A stretch of DNA of 64,000 bases from an uncultured Christensenellaceae bacterium. GTDB taxonomy: Bacteria > Bacillota > Clostridia > Christensenellales > UBA3700. Made by a program: the position numbers and the translations under genes. Location: positions 1 to 64,000 of the forward strand of contig CAJUOU010000002.1 in assembly GCA_910588545.1 (NCBI GenBank). The letters are read 5' to 3'. This document shows, in pieces, positions 47,519 to 56,280 of this stretch; the first letter of the stretch is position 1, and every line of letters starts with the position of its first letter. The notes under the pieces were generated by a model. That model did not search any database and was not told the origin of the DNA. It saw only the letters and a list, made by a program, of their open reading frames with translations.

Positions 47519-49228
47519 TTAAAGCCTGTCGTAAAGCTCAAGATATTTGCTTGCGGATGCTTTCCAAGAGAAGTCTGCCGACATAGCGTTTGCAATCAAA
47601 GATATCCACTCACGCTTATTGTGATAAGTGCCTACTGCCCTGTAAATTGCGTCGCACATATCATCTGCATTAAAGCTGTAGAATGTAAAGCCATTTCCTG
47701 TAAGTTCAGCAGGATTAAAGCCTATAACCGTATCGTTAAGTCCCCCTGTCCTTCTTACAATAGGGATAGTACCATATCTCATAGCAATCATTTGGCTCAA
47801 ACCACAAGGCTCAAACTTAGACGGCATCAAGAACATATCGCTGCCCGCATAAATTTTGTTGGCAATATCGGTAGAAAAATTGATAATAACTTTCAATTTG
47901 CCGTAATACCTGTTTTGCAACTCTTGAAGTTTGCTTTCGTACTTCCAATCGCCTTTACCCAAAATGATAATTTGCAAATCGCTTTGCATTAATTGGTCAA
48001 TCCTTGCTAATAGCAAATCAAGTCCTTTTTGCTCGGTAAGTCTTGTAACCATACCAATAAGCGGTGTATTGCTGTTAAAGTTCATATCGAACATTTTTAA
48101 AAGTTCTTGCTTATTGATTTGCTTATCTTCTATAGTTGTAAAATCAAAGTTTTTAAACAATGCTTTATCAGTAGCAGGATTGTACAAATCCACATCGATA
48201 CCATTTACGATTCCGCTTAACTTATAGCCTCTCTGTCTCAAAATATTATCCAAACCATACGAATAATATCTATCCATAATTTCATTTGCATAAGACGGAG
48301 AAACAGTTGTAACGCTGTTACTTGCCTCGATAGCACCTTTCATAAAGTTGGTGCATTTTGCGTACTTAACCAAACTATGTTTATCTTCAGGCAAGCCCAA
48401 AATATCTGTTATCAAATCTTCTCCGTATTTGCCTTGGAATTCGATATTATGAATAGTAAATACAGTTTTAATGTTTTGATACTCAGGTATACCCCTATAA
48501 AAGCAATCCAAAAATACGGGTGCCAATGCGGTATGCCAATCGTTTGCGTGTATAACATCCGGATAAAAATCAATCAATCTTAATGCTTCCAAGCAAGCTT
48601 TCGAGAAAAATGCAAATCTTTCCGCATCGTCGTAATGACCGTAAACGCCGTTTCTCTTAAAGTAGTACTCATTATCTACAAAATAATAGGTTACACCATT
48701 GTAATTATACGAAAACAATCCGCAATATTGATATCTCCAAGCAAGTGTAACATAAACACTGCCGATATATCTCATAGCATTTTTGAAATCTTGCGGAATT
48801 TCCATGTAAAGCGGTAAAATTACTCTAGCATCTGCACCAAGTGCATTTAACGTTGCAGGAAGTGCCCCTGCTACATCTCCTAATCCGCCTGTTCGGATAA
48901 ATGGTGCGGATTCTCCTGCCAAAAACAAAATTTTCTTCTTTTTAGGCTCCTCTGCCACTGCTTTTACCTTAGGCTCTGTTTTCTTTGGTGCAGGTTTTAT
49001 CACTTCTTCTTTTTTAGGAGCAGCTTTTACCTCTGCGGCTTTATTTTCCTTAACAACAGCAGTCTTTTCAGTCTTAGGTGCACTTGCAGATTTTTTTGCA
49101 GCAGGTGTACTGTTTGCCTTAGTCTCTGTTTTTTTTGCAGTTGTTTTAGGCTTACTTTCTACTTTTACTTCAACATTTTCTTTTTTAGTTGCTTTTGCAT
49201 TAGTAGTGGTTTTCTTTTCGGTTTCCAT
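47519..49228 (-). CDS. glgA: Glycogen synthase (ADP-glucose)
   Basis: The enzyme adds glucose from ADP-glucose to growing glycogen chains (GT5 family). After an unusual N-terminal stretch of about 95 residues rich in lysine, alanine and threonine (KKTETKANSTPAAKKSA and similar), the normal enzyme begins at KILFLAGESAPFIRTGGLGDV, the ADP-glucose-binding KTGGL-type motif. HANDWHTAL, FTIHNIEFQG and PSKFEPCGLSQMIAMRYG are other hallmarks. The extension is part of the same frame and the ATG at 49228 has a G-rich site upstream. The tail resembles the C-terminal tail of GlgP. It follows glgD by 20 bases. Confidence 0.94.
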   Translation of the reverse strand: METEKKTTTNAKATKKENVEVKVESKPKTTAKKTETKANSTPAAKKSASAPKTEKTAVVKENKAAEVKAAPKKEEVIKPAPKKTEPKVKAVAEEPKKKKILFLAGESAPFIRTGGLGDVAGALPATLNALGADARVILPLYMEIPQDFKNAMRYIGSVYVTLAWRYQYCGLFSYNYNGVTYYFVDNEYYFKRNGVYGHYDDAERFAFFSKACLEALRLIDFYPDVIHANDWHTALAPVFLDCFYRGIPEYQNIKTVFTIHNIEFQGKYGEDLITDILGLPEDKHSLVKYAKCTNFMKGAIEASNSVTTVSPSYANEIMDRYYSYGLDNILRQRGYKLSGIVNGIDVDLYNPATDKALFKNFDFTTIEDKQINKQELLKMFDMNFNSNTPLIGMVTRLTEQKGLDLLLARIDQLMQSDLQIIILGKGDWKYESKLQELQNRYYGKLKVIINFSTDIANKIYAGSDMFLMPSKFEPCGLSQMIAMRYGTIPIVRRTGGLNDTVIGFNPAELTGNGFTFYSFNADDMCDAIYRAVGTYHNKREWISLIANAMSADFSWKASASKYLELYDRL

Positions 49229-49248
49229 TTTAACCCCCTTATATCTAC

Positions 49249-50367
49249 TTAAACTGTCTTATTCTTTGCTATTACAACAGGATATGTATCGTAACCGGCA
49301 ATACGTCTGCTTTCGGTTATTACTACGTTTTTATCAGTAATAGTATAGCTTAACTGAGCATCCTTTTGAATTATACCATGTTCCATAACAATACTGTTTT
49401 TAATAACAGCACCTTCTTCCACTACGACGCCACGGAACAATATACTGTTTTCTACAGTACCGTTGATATCGCAACCATCGGCAATCAAACTATTTTTGAC
49501 AGTTGATTTTTCCCTGTAAATAGTTGGAACGCTGTCTTTTGTTTTTGTATAAATCTTGCCTGCTCGATAGAACAAATCGTTCCTTACCTTACTGTCAAGC
49601 ATTCTCATATTTTCGCCGTAGTATGATTGAATATCGTCGATAATCGCAGAATATCCGTTATGCAAATATGCATAAATTTTAAGTTTGTCAAGATTTTGTT
49701 GTAAAGTATGTCTTTCAAAGTTCATGTGACCTTGTTCATATCCCATTTCAATCATCTTTACAAGCAATTCCTTTTTCATTAAATAAATATTCAAAGAAAT
49801 TTGAGAAATCTCGTCCGATTTGGTATTTTTTATAAGCATTTCCTTGACAAAATTGTTTTCGTCACTCTCTACTATAACTCTTGTACAGTTATTGGGTTTT
49901 GCCATGTGAGTTATCATTGTAATATCCGCATTTGCCTTGATATGTGCGTTATATACTTCTTCATAATCTATGTTTGCCGCAATATTACTGTTAGTAAGTA
50001 CTATGTATTCTTCTTTTGCGTTTGTTATATAGTCAAGTATACCATGAAGAGCCTCAATCTTACCCCTGTAAATGTTCCTACTTATATTAGAAACATAAGG
50101 AGGAAATACTGCAATACCACTGTTTTTCCTGTTCAAATCCCAATCACGTCCCATACGGATATGGTCCATCAACGAACTGTAATTTGATTTTGTAATAATT
50201 CCTATAGTAGTAATGTTACTATTTACAAGATTTGACAAAGTAAAATCTATAAACCTATATCTTCCGCAAAACGGTAAAGATGCTGTAGTTCTATGAATGG
50301 TAAGTTCATTCAATTTTGCCTCCGCCGAATCACTTGCAAAAACTACACTCATTATATTGTTATTCAT
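49249..50367 (-). CDS. glgD: Glycogen biosynthesis protein GlgD
   Basis: GlgD is the second, usually non-catalytic, subunit of Firmicute ADP-glucose pyrophosphorylase and raises GlgC activity. The 372-residue protein resembles GlgC in fold but lacks the GGxGxRL nucleotide-binding loop: the start is MNNNIMSVVFASDSAEAKLNEL. LPFCGRYRFIDFTLSNLVNS and the C-terminal left-handed helix repeats (SILFRGVVVEEGAVIKNSIV) are kept. Its ATG overlaps the glgC stop in ATGA, so the two subunits are translated together. The assignment is firm. Confidence 0.93.
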   Translation of the reverse strand: MNNNIMSVVFASDSAEAKLNELTIHRTTASLPFCGRYRFIDFTLSNLVNSNITTIGIITKSNYSSLMDHIRMGRDWDLNRKNSGIAVFPPYVSNISRNIYRGKIEALHGILDYITNAKEEYIVLTNSNIAANIDYEEVYNAHIKANADITMITHMAKPNNCTRVIVESDENNFVKEMLIKNTKSDEISQISLNIYLMKKELLVKMIEMGYEQGHMNFERHTLQQNLDKLKIYAYLHNGYSAIIDDIQSYYGENMRMLDSKVRNDLFYRAGKIYTKTKDSVPTIYREKSTVKNSLIADGCDINGTVENSILFRGVVVEEGAVIKNSIVMEHGIIQKDAQLSYTITDKNVVITESRRIAGYDTYPVVIAKNKTV

Positions 50368-51572
50368 GCTAACTCACCCCCATCTATCATAGCGTTTACA
50401 GGCACTTTTGCCTTTGGTTGAACTATTGCATTAGGCCCGACAACGGTTATTTGCCACTCGCCCGCAACAGGCTCTTTTTGCGTTTCGCCTACTACAGCAC
50501 CGCTGCCTATTACGGCACCTGCACCAATAATGGAGTGTTTAACAACTGCACCGTCTTGAATAATTACGCCCGGCATTATAGTACAATCTTCCACTACCGC
50601 ATTTTCGCCGACTACAACTGACGGAGAAATGATAGAGTTTGTAACGCTACCAAGTATCGAGCAACCTTCGGTTACCAACGAATTTTTGATTACTGCTTTG
50701 TCGCCTGTAAAATGAGGAGGCTCGGCTGTAGAACGCGCATAAATCTTCCATTTATCGTCATTTAGTACCAAGCCGCTCTTTGTGTCAAGCAAATCCATAT
50801 TTGCCTCCCACAAACTTGATATAGTTCCAACATCTTTCCAATATCCCTTAAAATCATAGGCAAACAATTTTTCACCCGCATTCAACATGTTAGGAATAAT
50901 ATTTTTGCCAAAGTCGTTTTCGGAATTTTTATCTTCCTCATCGGAAACAAGATACTTTTTAAGTTTTTCCCAAGTAAAGATATAAATACCCATTGACGCA
51001 TTGGTACTTTTCGGTTTTTTAGGTTTTTCCTCAAATTCGTAAATACTTCCGTCAGGATTTGTGTTCATAATACCAAATCTCGATGCCTCTTCCTTTGGCA
51101 CATCGATAACCGCAATCGTACAATCCGCATTGCGTTTTTTGTGTGCGGCAAGCATTTCCGAATAATCCATTTTATAAATATGGTCGCCGGACAAAATCAA
51201 AACATATTCTGGCATAAATTTATCGATAAATGCAATATTTTGATAAATCGCATTGGCAGTACCTTTATACCACTCGCCTGACTTACCTCTCATATATGGT
51301 GGCAATACATAAACACCGCCGTTCAATCTATCCAAGTCCCAAGGTTGTCCGTTGCCTATATACTGATTCAAATCAAACGGTTGATACTGTGTTAAAACAC
51401 CTATCGTATCGATACCCGAATTTATACAGTTAGATAACGGAAAGTCTATAATACGATATTTACCGCCAAATGGTACAGCCGGTTTTGCAGTATCTTTAGT
51501 AAGCACGCCAAGTCTTGTACCTTGTCCGCCTGCAAGTAACATTGCAACGCATTCTTTATTATTGTGTAACAT
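50364..51572 (-). CDS. glgC: Glucose-1-phosphate adenylyltransferase
   Basis: The enzyme makes ADP-glucose from glucose 1-phosphate and ATP, the first committed step of glycogen synthesis. The 402-residue protein has AMLLAGGQGTRLGVLT at the N-terminus, KPAVPFGGKYRIIDFPLSNC, the LSGDHIYKMDY centre and the EEKPKKPKS segment. It ends in hexapeptide-repeat turns of a left-handed helix. The ATG at 51572 has AGGAGG upstream, and the stop overlaps the start of glgD. It lies 17 bases after glgB. The assignment is firm. Confidence 0.96.
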   Translation of the reverse strand: MLHNNKECVAMLLAGGQGTRLGVLTKDTAKPAVPFGGKYRIIDFPLSNCINSGIDTIGVLTQYQPFDLNQYIGNGQPWDLDRLNGGVYVLPPYMRGKSGEWYKGTANAIYQNIAFIDKFMPEYVLILSGDHIYKMDYSEMLAAHKKRNADCTIAVIDVPKEEASRFGIMNTNPDGSIYEFEEKPKKPKSTNASMGIYIFTWEKLKKYLVSDEEDKNSENDFGKNIIPNMLNAGEKLFAYDFKGYWKDVGTISSLWEANMDLLDTKSGLVLNDDKWKIYARSTAEPPHFTGDKAVIKNSLVTEGCSILGSVTNSIISPSVVVGENAVVEDCTIMPGVIIQDGAVVKHSIIGAGAVIGSGAVVGETQKEPVAGEWQITVVGPNAIVQPKAKVPVNAMIDGGELA

Positions 51573-51588
51573 GAAGTCCCCCTCCTAA

Positions 51589-53454
51589 TTATTTACATTT
51601 AAAAAACATAACGCTGTTTGGCTCAATTTCAAGCGTAATGTGATAATCACAACTGTGCATTCCGCCTTTTTTAGCTTTATATGACTTGTTTTTTATCTTG
51701 TGTCCGCCGAATTTCTCAAGTGAACTGTCAAGTTTAACCGAATAACTGCCTGCCTTAGGCACACCCATATCGTACTTTTCCCTTTTTACCGGCGAGAAGT
51801 TAACAAGCACTATGGTAAAATCGCCGTCTTTTGCGTACCTGACAAACGAAACTATATTTTGTTCCCTGTCATCTACAACCAGCCATTTAAAACCATCATA
51901 GCTGCAATCCTGTTCGTACATTTCTTTGTTATCAAGATAGTATTTATTTAATGCTTTTACAAAATCTTGTAACTTACGATGTTTTTCATAATCAAGCAGC
52001 AACCAATCAAGCCCTTGTTTGTAATTCCACTCGATAAACTGTCCGAATTCGTTACCCATAAAGGATAATTTTTTACCCGGATGACCTATCATATAGCCGT
52101 AAAAAGCTTTTAACTCTTCAAATTTATCGTCATAGTATAACGGCATTTTGCCAATCATACTGCATTTGCCATGCACAACCTCGTCATGCGACAATGGTAA
52201 AATATAATTTTCCGAATAAGCGTAAGTGATTGAAAAAGTTACTTTATTGTGATTGTCTTTCCTGAAAAACGGGTCAAGGGAAACATAACTTAGCATATCG
52301 TTCATCCAGCCCATATTCCATTTATAATTAAAGCCCAATCCGCCGTCCTCCGATGGTTTTGTAACCATTGGAAAAGCCGTAGACTCCTCTGCAATCATTA
52401 ATGCGCCTTTGTGTTCTGTTAAGCAAGTTTTGTTTAACTCTTTCAAAAAGTCTATAGCCTCTAAATTATAGTTGCCTCCAAAACAATTAGGTCTCCACTC
52501 TCCGTTTTTCCTGCCATAATCCAAGTAAAGCATACTTGCAACCGCATCAACTCTTATACCATCTATGTGGTACTCGGAAAGCCAATACATAGCCGAGGAT
52601 ATCAAAAATGACTTAACTTCGTTTTTGCTGTAATCGAAAATTCTTGTACCCCATTCCTTATGCTCACACTTAAGTTCATCGGTGTACTCGTACAATCTAC
52701 TTCCGTCAAACTCCATAAGTCCGTGTTCGTCTTTAGGGAAATGGGCAACAACCCAATCCAATATAACACCTATCCCTTCCTTATGACACTTGTCCACAAA
52801 ATACATAAAATCTTTTGGCAAGCCATATCTTGAAGTAGGAGCAAAAAATCCCGTAACTTGATAGCCCCACGAGCCGTCAAAAGGATATTCCGTCATTGGC
52901 AAAATCTCAATATGAGTGTACCCCATTTTTTTAACATAAGGTATAAGCTCTTTTGCCATATCCTTATAACTCAAATAATTGCCGTCCGGATACTGTTTCC
53001 AAGACCCAAAATGAAGCTCGTAAATATTCATAGGTGCTTCAAACGAATTGGTATTATCGCGTTTTTCTATCCACTCGTCATCCGACCAATTATATTTATC
53101 CAACTCATAAACTTTGGAAGCGTTTTGCGGAGCGGTTTCCGCATGTATGGCATAAGGGTCACACTTAAGCACCTTGCTGCCGTCTTTTTTAAACACGCAC
53201 AATTTGTATGCATCGAATTTTTTTGGTTTTGCCGTTACACACTCCCAAATCCCGTCGGAAATCAATTCGAATTTATCTTCGCCTGTTTGCCAATGATTAA
53301 AATCGCCAACCAAATGAACAGCTTTAGCATTAGGAGCCCAAACACGGAACACCCAATTTTTTCCTTCTTTATGAGGGCTGAAAAATTTATATGACTGATA
53401 ATTCTTGCCTTCATGATACAAATAAATCGGCAAATCGTTTTGCGTATTATTCAT
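51589..53454 (-). CDS. glgB: 1,4-alpha-glucan branching enzyme
   Basis: The enzyme cuts alpha-1,4 chains and rejoins them as alpha-1,6 branches. The 621-residue protein has an N-terminal CBM48-type domain (VFRVWAPNAKAVHLVGDFNHW) and a GH13 barrel with MTEYPFDGSWGYQ, DGIRVDAVASMLY (nucleophile aspartate), MIAEES (acid/base glutamate) and LSHDEVVHGK, followed by a small beta domain. The ATG at 53454 has a GGGGGG site upstream. It is the first gene of glgB-C-D-A, with a sigma-A promoter about 35 bases away. The assignment is firm. Confidence 0.96.
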   Translation of the reverse strand: MNNTQNDLPIYLYHEGKNYQSYKFFSPHKEGKNWVFRVWAPNAKAVHLVGDFNHWQTGEDKFELISDGIWECVTAKPKKFDAYKLCVFKKDGSKVLKCDPYAIHAETAPQNASKVYELDKYNWSDDEWIEKRDNTNSFEAPMNIYELHFGSWKQYPDGNYLSYKDMAKELIPYVKKMGYTHIEILPMTEYPFDGSWGYQVTGFFAPTSRYGLPKDFMYFVDKCHKEGIGVILDWVVAHFPKDEHGLMEFDGSRLYEYTDELKCEHKEWGTRIFDYSKNEVKSFLISSAMYWLSEYHIDGIRVDAVASMLYLDYGRKNGEWRPNCFGGNYNLEAIDFLKELNKTCLTEHKGALMIAEESTAFPMVTKPSEDGGLGFNYKWNMGWMNDMLSYVSLDPFFRKDNHNKVTFSITYAYSENYILPLSHDEVVHGKCSMIGKMPLYYDDKFEELKAFYGYMIGHPGKKLSFMGNEFGQFIEWNYKQGLDWLLLDYEKHRKLQDFVKALNKYYLDNKEMYEQDCSYDGFKWLVVDDREQNIVSFVRYAKDGDFTIVLVNFSPVKREKYDMGVPKAGSYSVKLDSSLEKFGGHKIKNKSYKAKKGGMHSCDYHITLEIEPNSVMFFKCK

Positions 53455-53489
53455 ATACCCCCCTTTTTATCTATCTTTATATATGTTTT

Positions 53490-53518
53490 ATTTTAGCACA
53501 TTTTACCATATCCGTCAA
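53490..53518 (-). promoter_or_regulatory. Promoter of the glycogen operon
   Basis: The minus strand has TTGACG (53513-53518), a 17-base spacer and TAAAAT (53490-53495), just upstream of glgB. Confidence 0.75.
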
Positions 53519-53669
53519 TACTAAATTTTTAAAAAGTATAAATAATTTAATTTATATTCAGTTTTACATTTATACACTATATTTACCCGTTTTTCGACAT
53601 TTTGGCAAACTGTTAAAAATAAAATTTCATAAAAATTCACAAATATCCGAAAAACATCAAATTACGACT

Positions 53670-53678
53670 TTATCCACA
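53670..53678 (+). promoter_or_regulatory. Single DnaA box
   Basis: A perfect TTATCCACA lies in the gap between glgB and spoIVA. A single box may be chance. Confidence 0.3.
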
Positions 53679-53703
53679 TATTTTGATTGCATATACTACC
53701 AAA

Positions 53704-53719
53704 TTAATACCGATTTTCG
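53704..53719 (+). repeat. Dispersed TTAATACCGATTTTC motif, copy 3
   Basis: TTAATACCGATTTTCG lies just before the spoIVA terminator. See the copies at 4665 and 44523. Confidence 0.45.
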
Positions 53720-53730
53720 GAGGATAAATT

Positions 53731-53763
53731 AAAAAATGCGACGGTATACCGCCACATTTTAAA
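53731..53763 (-). terminator. Terminator of spoIVA
   Basis: A stem centred on CGGTATACCG extends through two G:U pairs to an AAAATG/CATTTT base, and is followed by T residues on the minus strand. On the plus strand the wobble pairs become mismatches, so it favours the leftward transcript. Confidence 0.7.
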
Positions 53764-53792
53764 CAATTTATTTTACTTTAAAAACTCGTAAA

Positions 53793-55256
53793 TCATAGCA
53801 ATACACAAAGCACTCCGCCCCTACCTTCGTTCACAATACGGCAAACTGTTTTACGCATTTTGTTTTGCGCTTCAGGTGGCATTGCATACATTTTTTGCGA
53901 CAATCCGTCTTTTGCGATATCGCATAATTTTTTGCCAAACATATTAGTTTGCCAAATTTCGTCTAAATTCTCGGCATACTCACTCTCAAGATAATTTATC
54001 ATATCCTGTGCCTGAGCACCTACACCAATAATAGGGTTAACGCTTGTTTGAATATCCACTTTCATAATATGTAAGCAGCTGCAATCTGCCGTCATTTTGA
54101 TATTTTTCTTACTACCGTTTACTTCTATTTCAGGTGTGTTGTAAGCAATTTCGTCCTCGTTAGGCACTACTACACCATAACCGAATTGTTCAACTGCCTC
54201 CAATGCTTTATCCATTTTGCTTGATATTTTAATAGCACGGCTTGCATTTTTAATATATCCAAACAATGCAGATTCGTCTTTGACATCCACACCACAACAG
54301 TCACTAAGCACTCTGTAAAACAACTCCTCTTTCGGGATAATATTTACAGCTATGCTACCATCGTCAAATCGTACATTAATATCGCTTACATTATTAAAAT
54401 CGTTATCCGCAGTAAAGATATCTTTTAGTTTTGCATAATCGCACATTTTGTTCAAGTAAGCGGTTTTATCTGCAAGCGCATTCATAACTTTGCTTATCAA
54501 TTCGCTGTCAAATGATAGCATTTGCATCCACTTTGGCAAAGTTACACCAATCATTCTAAGAGGAAATTCGCCCAAAATGCAATACAATAATTCTTGAATA
54601 TCTTTAACAATCATACTGCTGACATCTTTAGCCACAACAGCAACGCCGTATTTTGCACTCATATCCTGTACAAGCTTTTCGGTAATAGGGCTATCGGGAT
54701 TTTTTGTGTTTAGCAAAATTATAAAAGGTTTGTTTGTCCTTTTCATATCGGCAATTATACGCTCTTCGGACTGCTCATAATCCCCACGTGCAAACTCAGT
54801 GACACTACCGTCAGTAGTCACTACAATACCGATTGTAGAGTGATCACACATAACTTTTTTAGTTCCGATTTCGCCTGCCTCCGCAAAAGGAATTTCATGA
54901 GCAAACCAAGGAGAATTAACCATTCTATCTTGATTTTCCACTCCGTTTACCATATATCCAACGCAATCAATCAACCTAATATTGACGTTTAAATTACCTT
55001 CTAAATCAATTCTTACGCCTTTATCGGGTACAAATTGCGGTTGAGTCGTCATAACCGCCTTACCTGTTGCCGATTGCGGAAGTTCATCGGTCACACGTAC
55101 CCTTTCGTTTTCGTCGGAAATATTAGGTAAAACCAACTCGTCCATAAACTTCTTAATAAATGTAGACTTGCCGCTTCTGACAGGGCCTACTACTCCGATA
55201 TAAATATCGCCATTTGTTCTTTTTGCAATGTCTTGATAAATAGTTACGCTATCCAT
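53793..55256 (-). CDS. spoIVA: Stage IV sporulation protein A
   Basis: SpoIVA is the ATPase that polymerises on the forespore surface and forms the base of the spore coat. The 487-residue protein has the Walker A loop GPVRSGKST (24-32) near the start and the family segment LIDCVGYMVNGVE (Walker B side). It also has DHSTIGIVVTTDGSVTE and the conserved C-terminal end ICxIVNEGRGG-like CRIVNEGRGGVLCVLL. The ATG at 55256 has GGAGG 7 bases upstream. This gene, with ylbJ, shows that the organism belongs to an endospore-forming lineage. A sigma-E promoter is expected, but I do not see a convincing one. Confidence 0.97.
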   Translation of the reverse strand: MDSVTIYQDIAKRTNGDIYIGVVGPVRSGKSTFIKKFMDELVLPNISDENERVRVTDELPQSATGKAVMTTQPQFVPDKGVRIDLEGNLNVNIRLIDCVGYMVNGVENQDRMVNSPWFAHEIPFAEAGEIGTKKVMCDHSTIGIVVTTDGSVTEFARGDYEQSEERIIADMKRTNKPFIILLNTKNPDSPITEKLVQDMSAKYGVAVVAKDVSSMIVKDIQELLYCILGEFPLRMIGVTLPKWMQMLSFDSELISKVMNALADKTAYLNKMCDYAKLKDIFTADNDFNNVSDINVRFDDGSIAVNIIPKEELFYRVLSDCCGVDVKDESALFGYIKNASRAIKISSKMDKALEAVEQFGYGVVVPNEDEIAYNTPEIEVNGSKKNIKMTADCSCLHIMKVDIQTSVNPIIGVGAQAQDMINYLESEYAENLDEIWQTNMFGKKLCDIAKDGLSQKMYAMPPEAQNKMRKTVCRIVNEGRGGVLCVLL

Positions 55257-55391
55257 TCTCTATCCTCCAAACCTTTATCATTATAGAATATTGCTATACT
55301 GTCGCAATTATGCCAAAGAAATTATTTTTTATGAAATTTTTTTCAACATCTCTAAAAATGGATATATTAATAACAAATAGGCAGTTTTCTA

Positions 55392-55420
55392 TTGCAATTT
55401 ACACACAATAATGATATAAT
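55392..55420 (+). promoter_or_regulatory. Promoter of the SGNH hydrolase gene
   Basis: TTGCAA (55392-55397), a 17-base spacer and TATAAT (55415-55420) lie about 30 bases before the start codon. Confidence 0.7.
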
Positions 55421-55451
55421 AAAATTTAATAAAACTATTTAATAGGTGCAA

Positions 55452-56207
55452 ATGATGATAAAAAATTTAAATTATTGCCAAAAAAGAAAAATAGTGATGG
55501 CAACCTCTGCCACTTTACTGTTGCTTATAACTATTATAGCCTGTATTTTACTTATCTTTCTTTTATACGGAGAGGCTCTTTTTTCATCAAAAAACACTCA
55601 ACTTAAAAAAGCGGAAGAATATGCAGCTATCGCAAATCAAACCAAAAAGGAAGGGGTCGTTTTTGTCGGCGACAGCATAATGGAACTATATAATTTGCCT
55701 AAATATTTTAAGGATAAAGATTATATTAACCGCGGCATCTCTGGCAATAAATCGGAAGATGTTTTAAATAGATTGCAAACAAATGTAATAGACCTAAATC
55801 CAAAAACAGTTCTTGTTCATGTAGGTACAAACGATATAGGTCACGCCATTCCGGAAGAAACATATCTTTCCAATATGGATAAGATTATCGAAATGCTTCA
55901 AACAAACTTACCAGATTGCAATATCATTGTAAATTCAATCTTCCCTACTGTAACACTTGATAATTACAACTCTAAAAATTTAACTAAAAAGCGTGATAAT
56001 TTTACTATCATGGATATAAATTCAAAATTAAGAAATTTGTGTAATACAAAAAAAGTCATTTACTTAGATATTCACAAAAGCCTTTTGCTTAATGATAAAT
56101 TAAACAAAACTTACACTTTAGACGGATTGCATTTGAGTGACGTAGGGTATAAAATAGTAACTCGCGAAATATCTTATTGCTTTGAAAATTTTTTAAAACG
56201 TAACTAA
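55452..56207 (+). CDS. SGNH/GDSL-type hydrolase with membrane anchor
   Basis: The protein has about 251 residues. One N-terminal hydrophobic span (about 15-40) should hold it on the outside of the membrane. The rest is an SGNH esterase related to platelet-activating-factor acetylhydrolase: VFVGDSIMELY (catalytic serine), the NRGISG block, HVGTNDIG (oxyanion asparagine) and DGLHLSDVGY (catalytic aspartate and histidine). It probably removes acyl groups from envelope or environmental glycans; the substrate is not known. The start could be ATG 55452 or 55455, with AGGTG upstream. It stands alone between spoIVA and metH, with its own promoter and terminator. Confidence 0.85.
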   Translation: MMIKNLNYCQKRKIVMATSATLLLLITIIACILLIFLLYGEALFSSKNTQLKKAEEYAAIANQTKKEGVVFVGDSIMELYNLPKYFKDKDYINRGISGNKSEDVLNRLQTNVIDLNPKTVLVHVGTNDIGHAIPEETYLSNMDKIIEMLQTNLPDCNIIVNSIFPTVTLDNYNSKNLTKKRDNFTIMDINSKLRNLCNTKKVIYLDIHKSLLLNDKLNKTYTLDGLHLSDVGYKIVTREISYCFENFLKRN

Positions 56208-56221
56208 TTAGCTTAAATAAA

Positions 56222-56252
56222 CAAAAAGTTTGAGACAACTCAAACTTTTTGT
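56222..56252. terminator. Bidirectional terminator
   Basis: AAAAAGTTTGAG and CTCAAACTTTTT form a 12-bp stem with a 4-base loop. It lies between the convergent SGNH hydrolase and metH genes. Confidence 0.85.
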
Positions 56253-56280
56253 TTTTATATATAATTTTAATACTGCCTTA

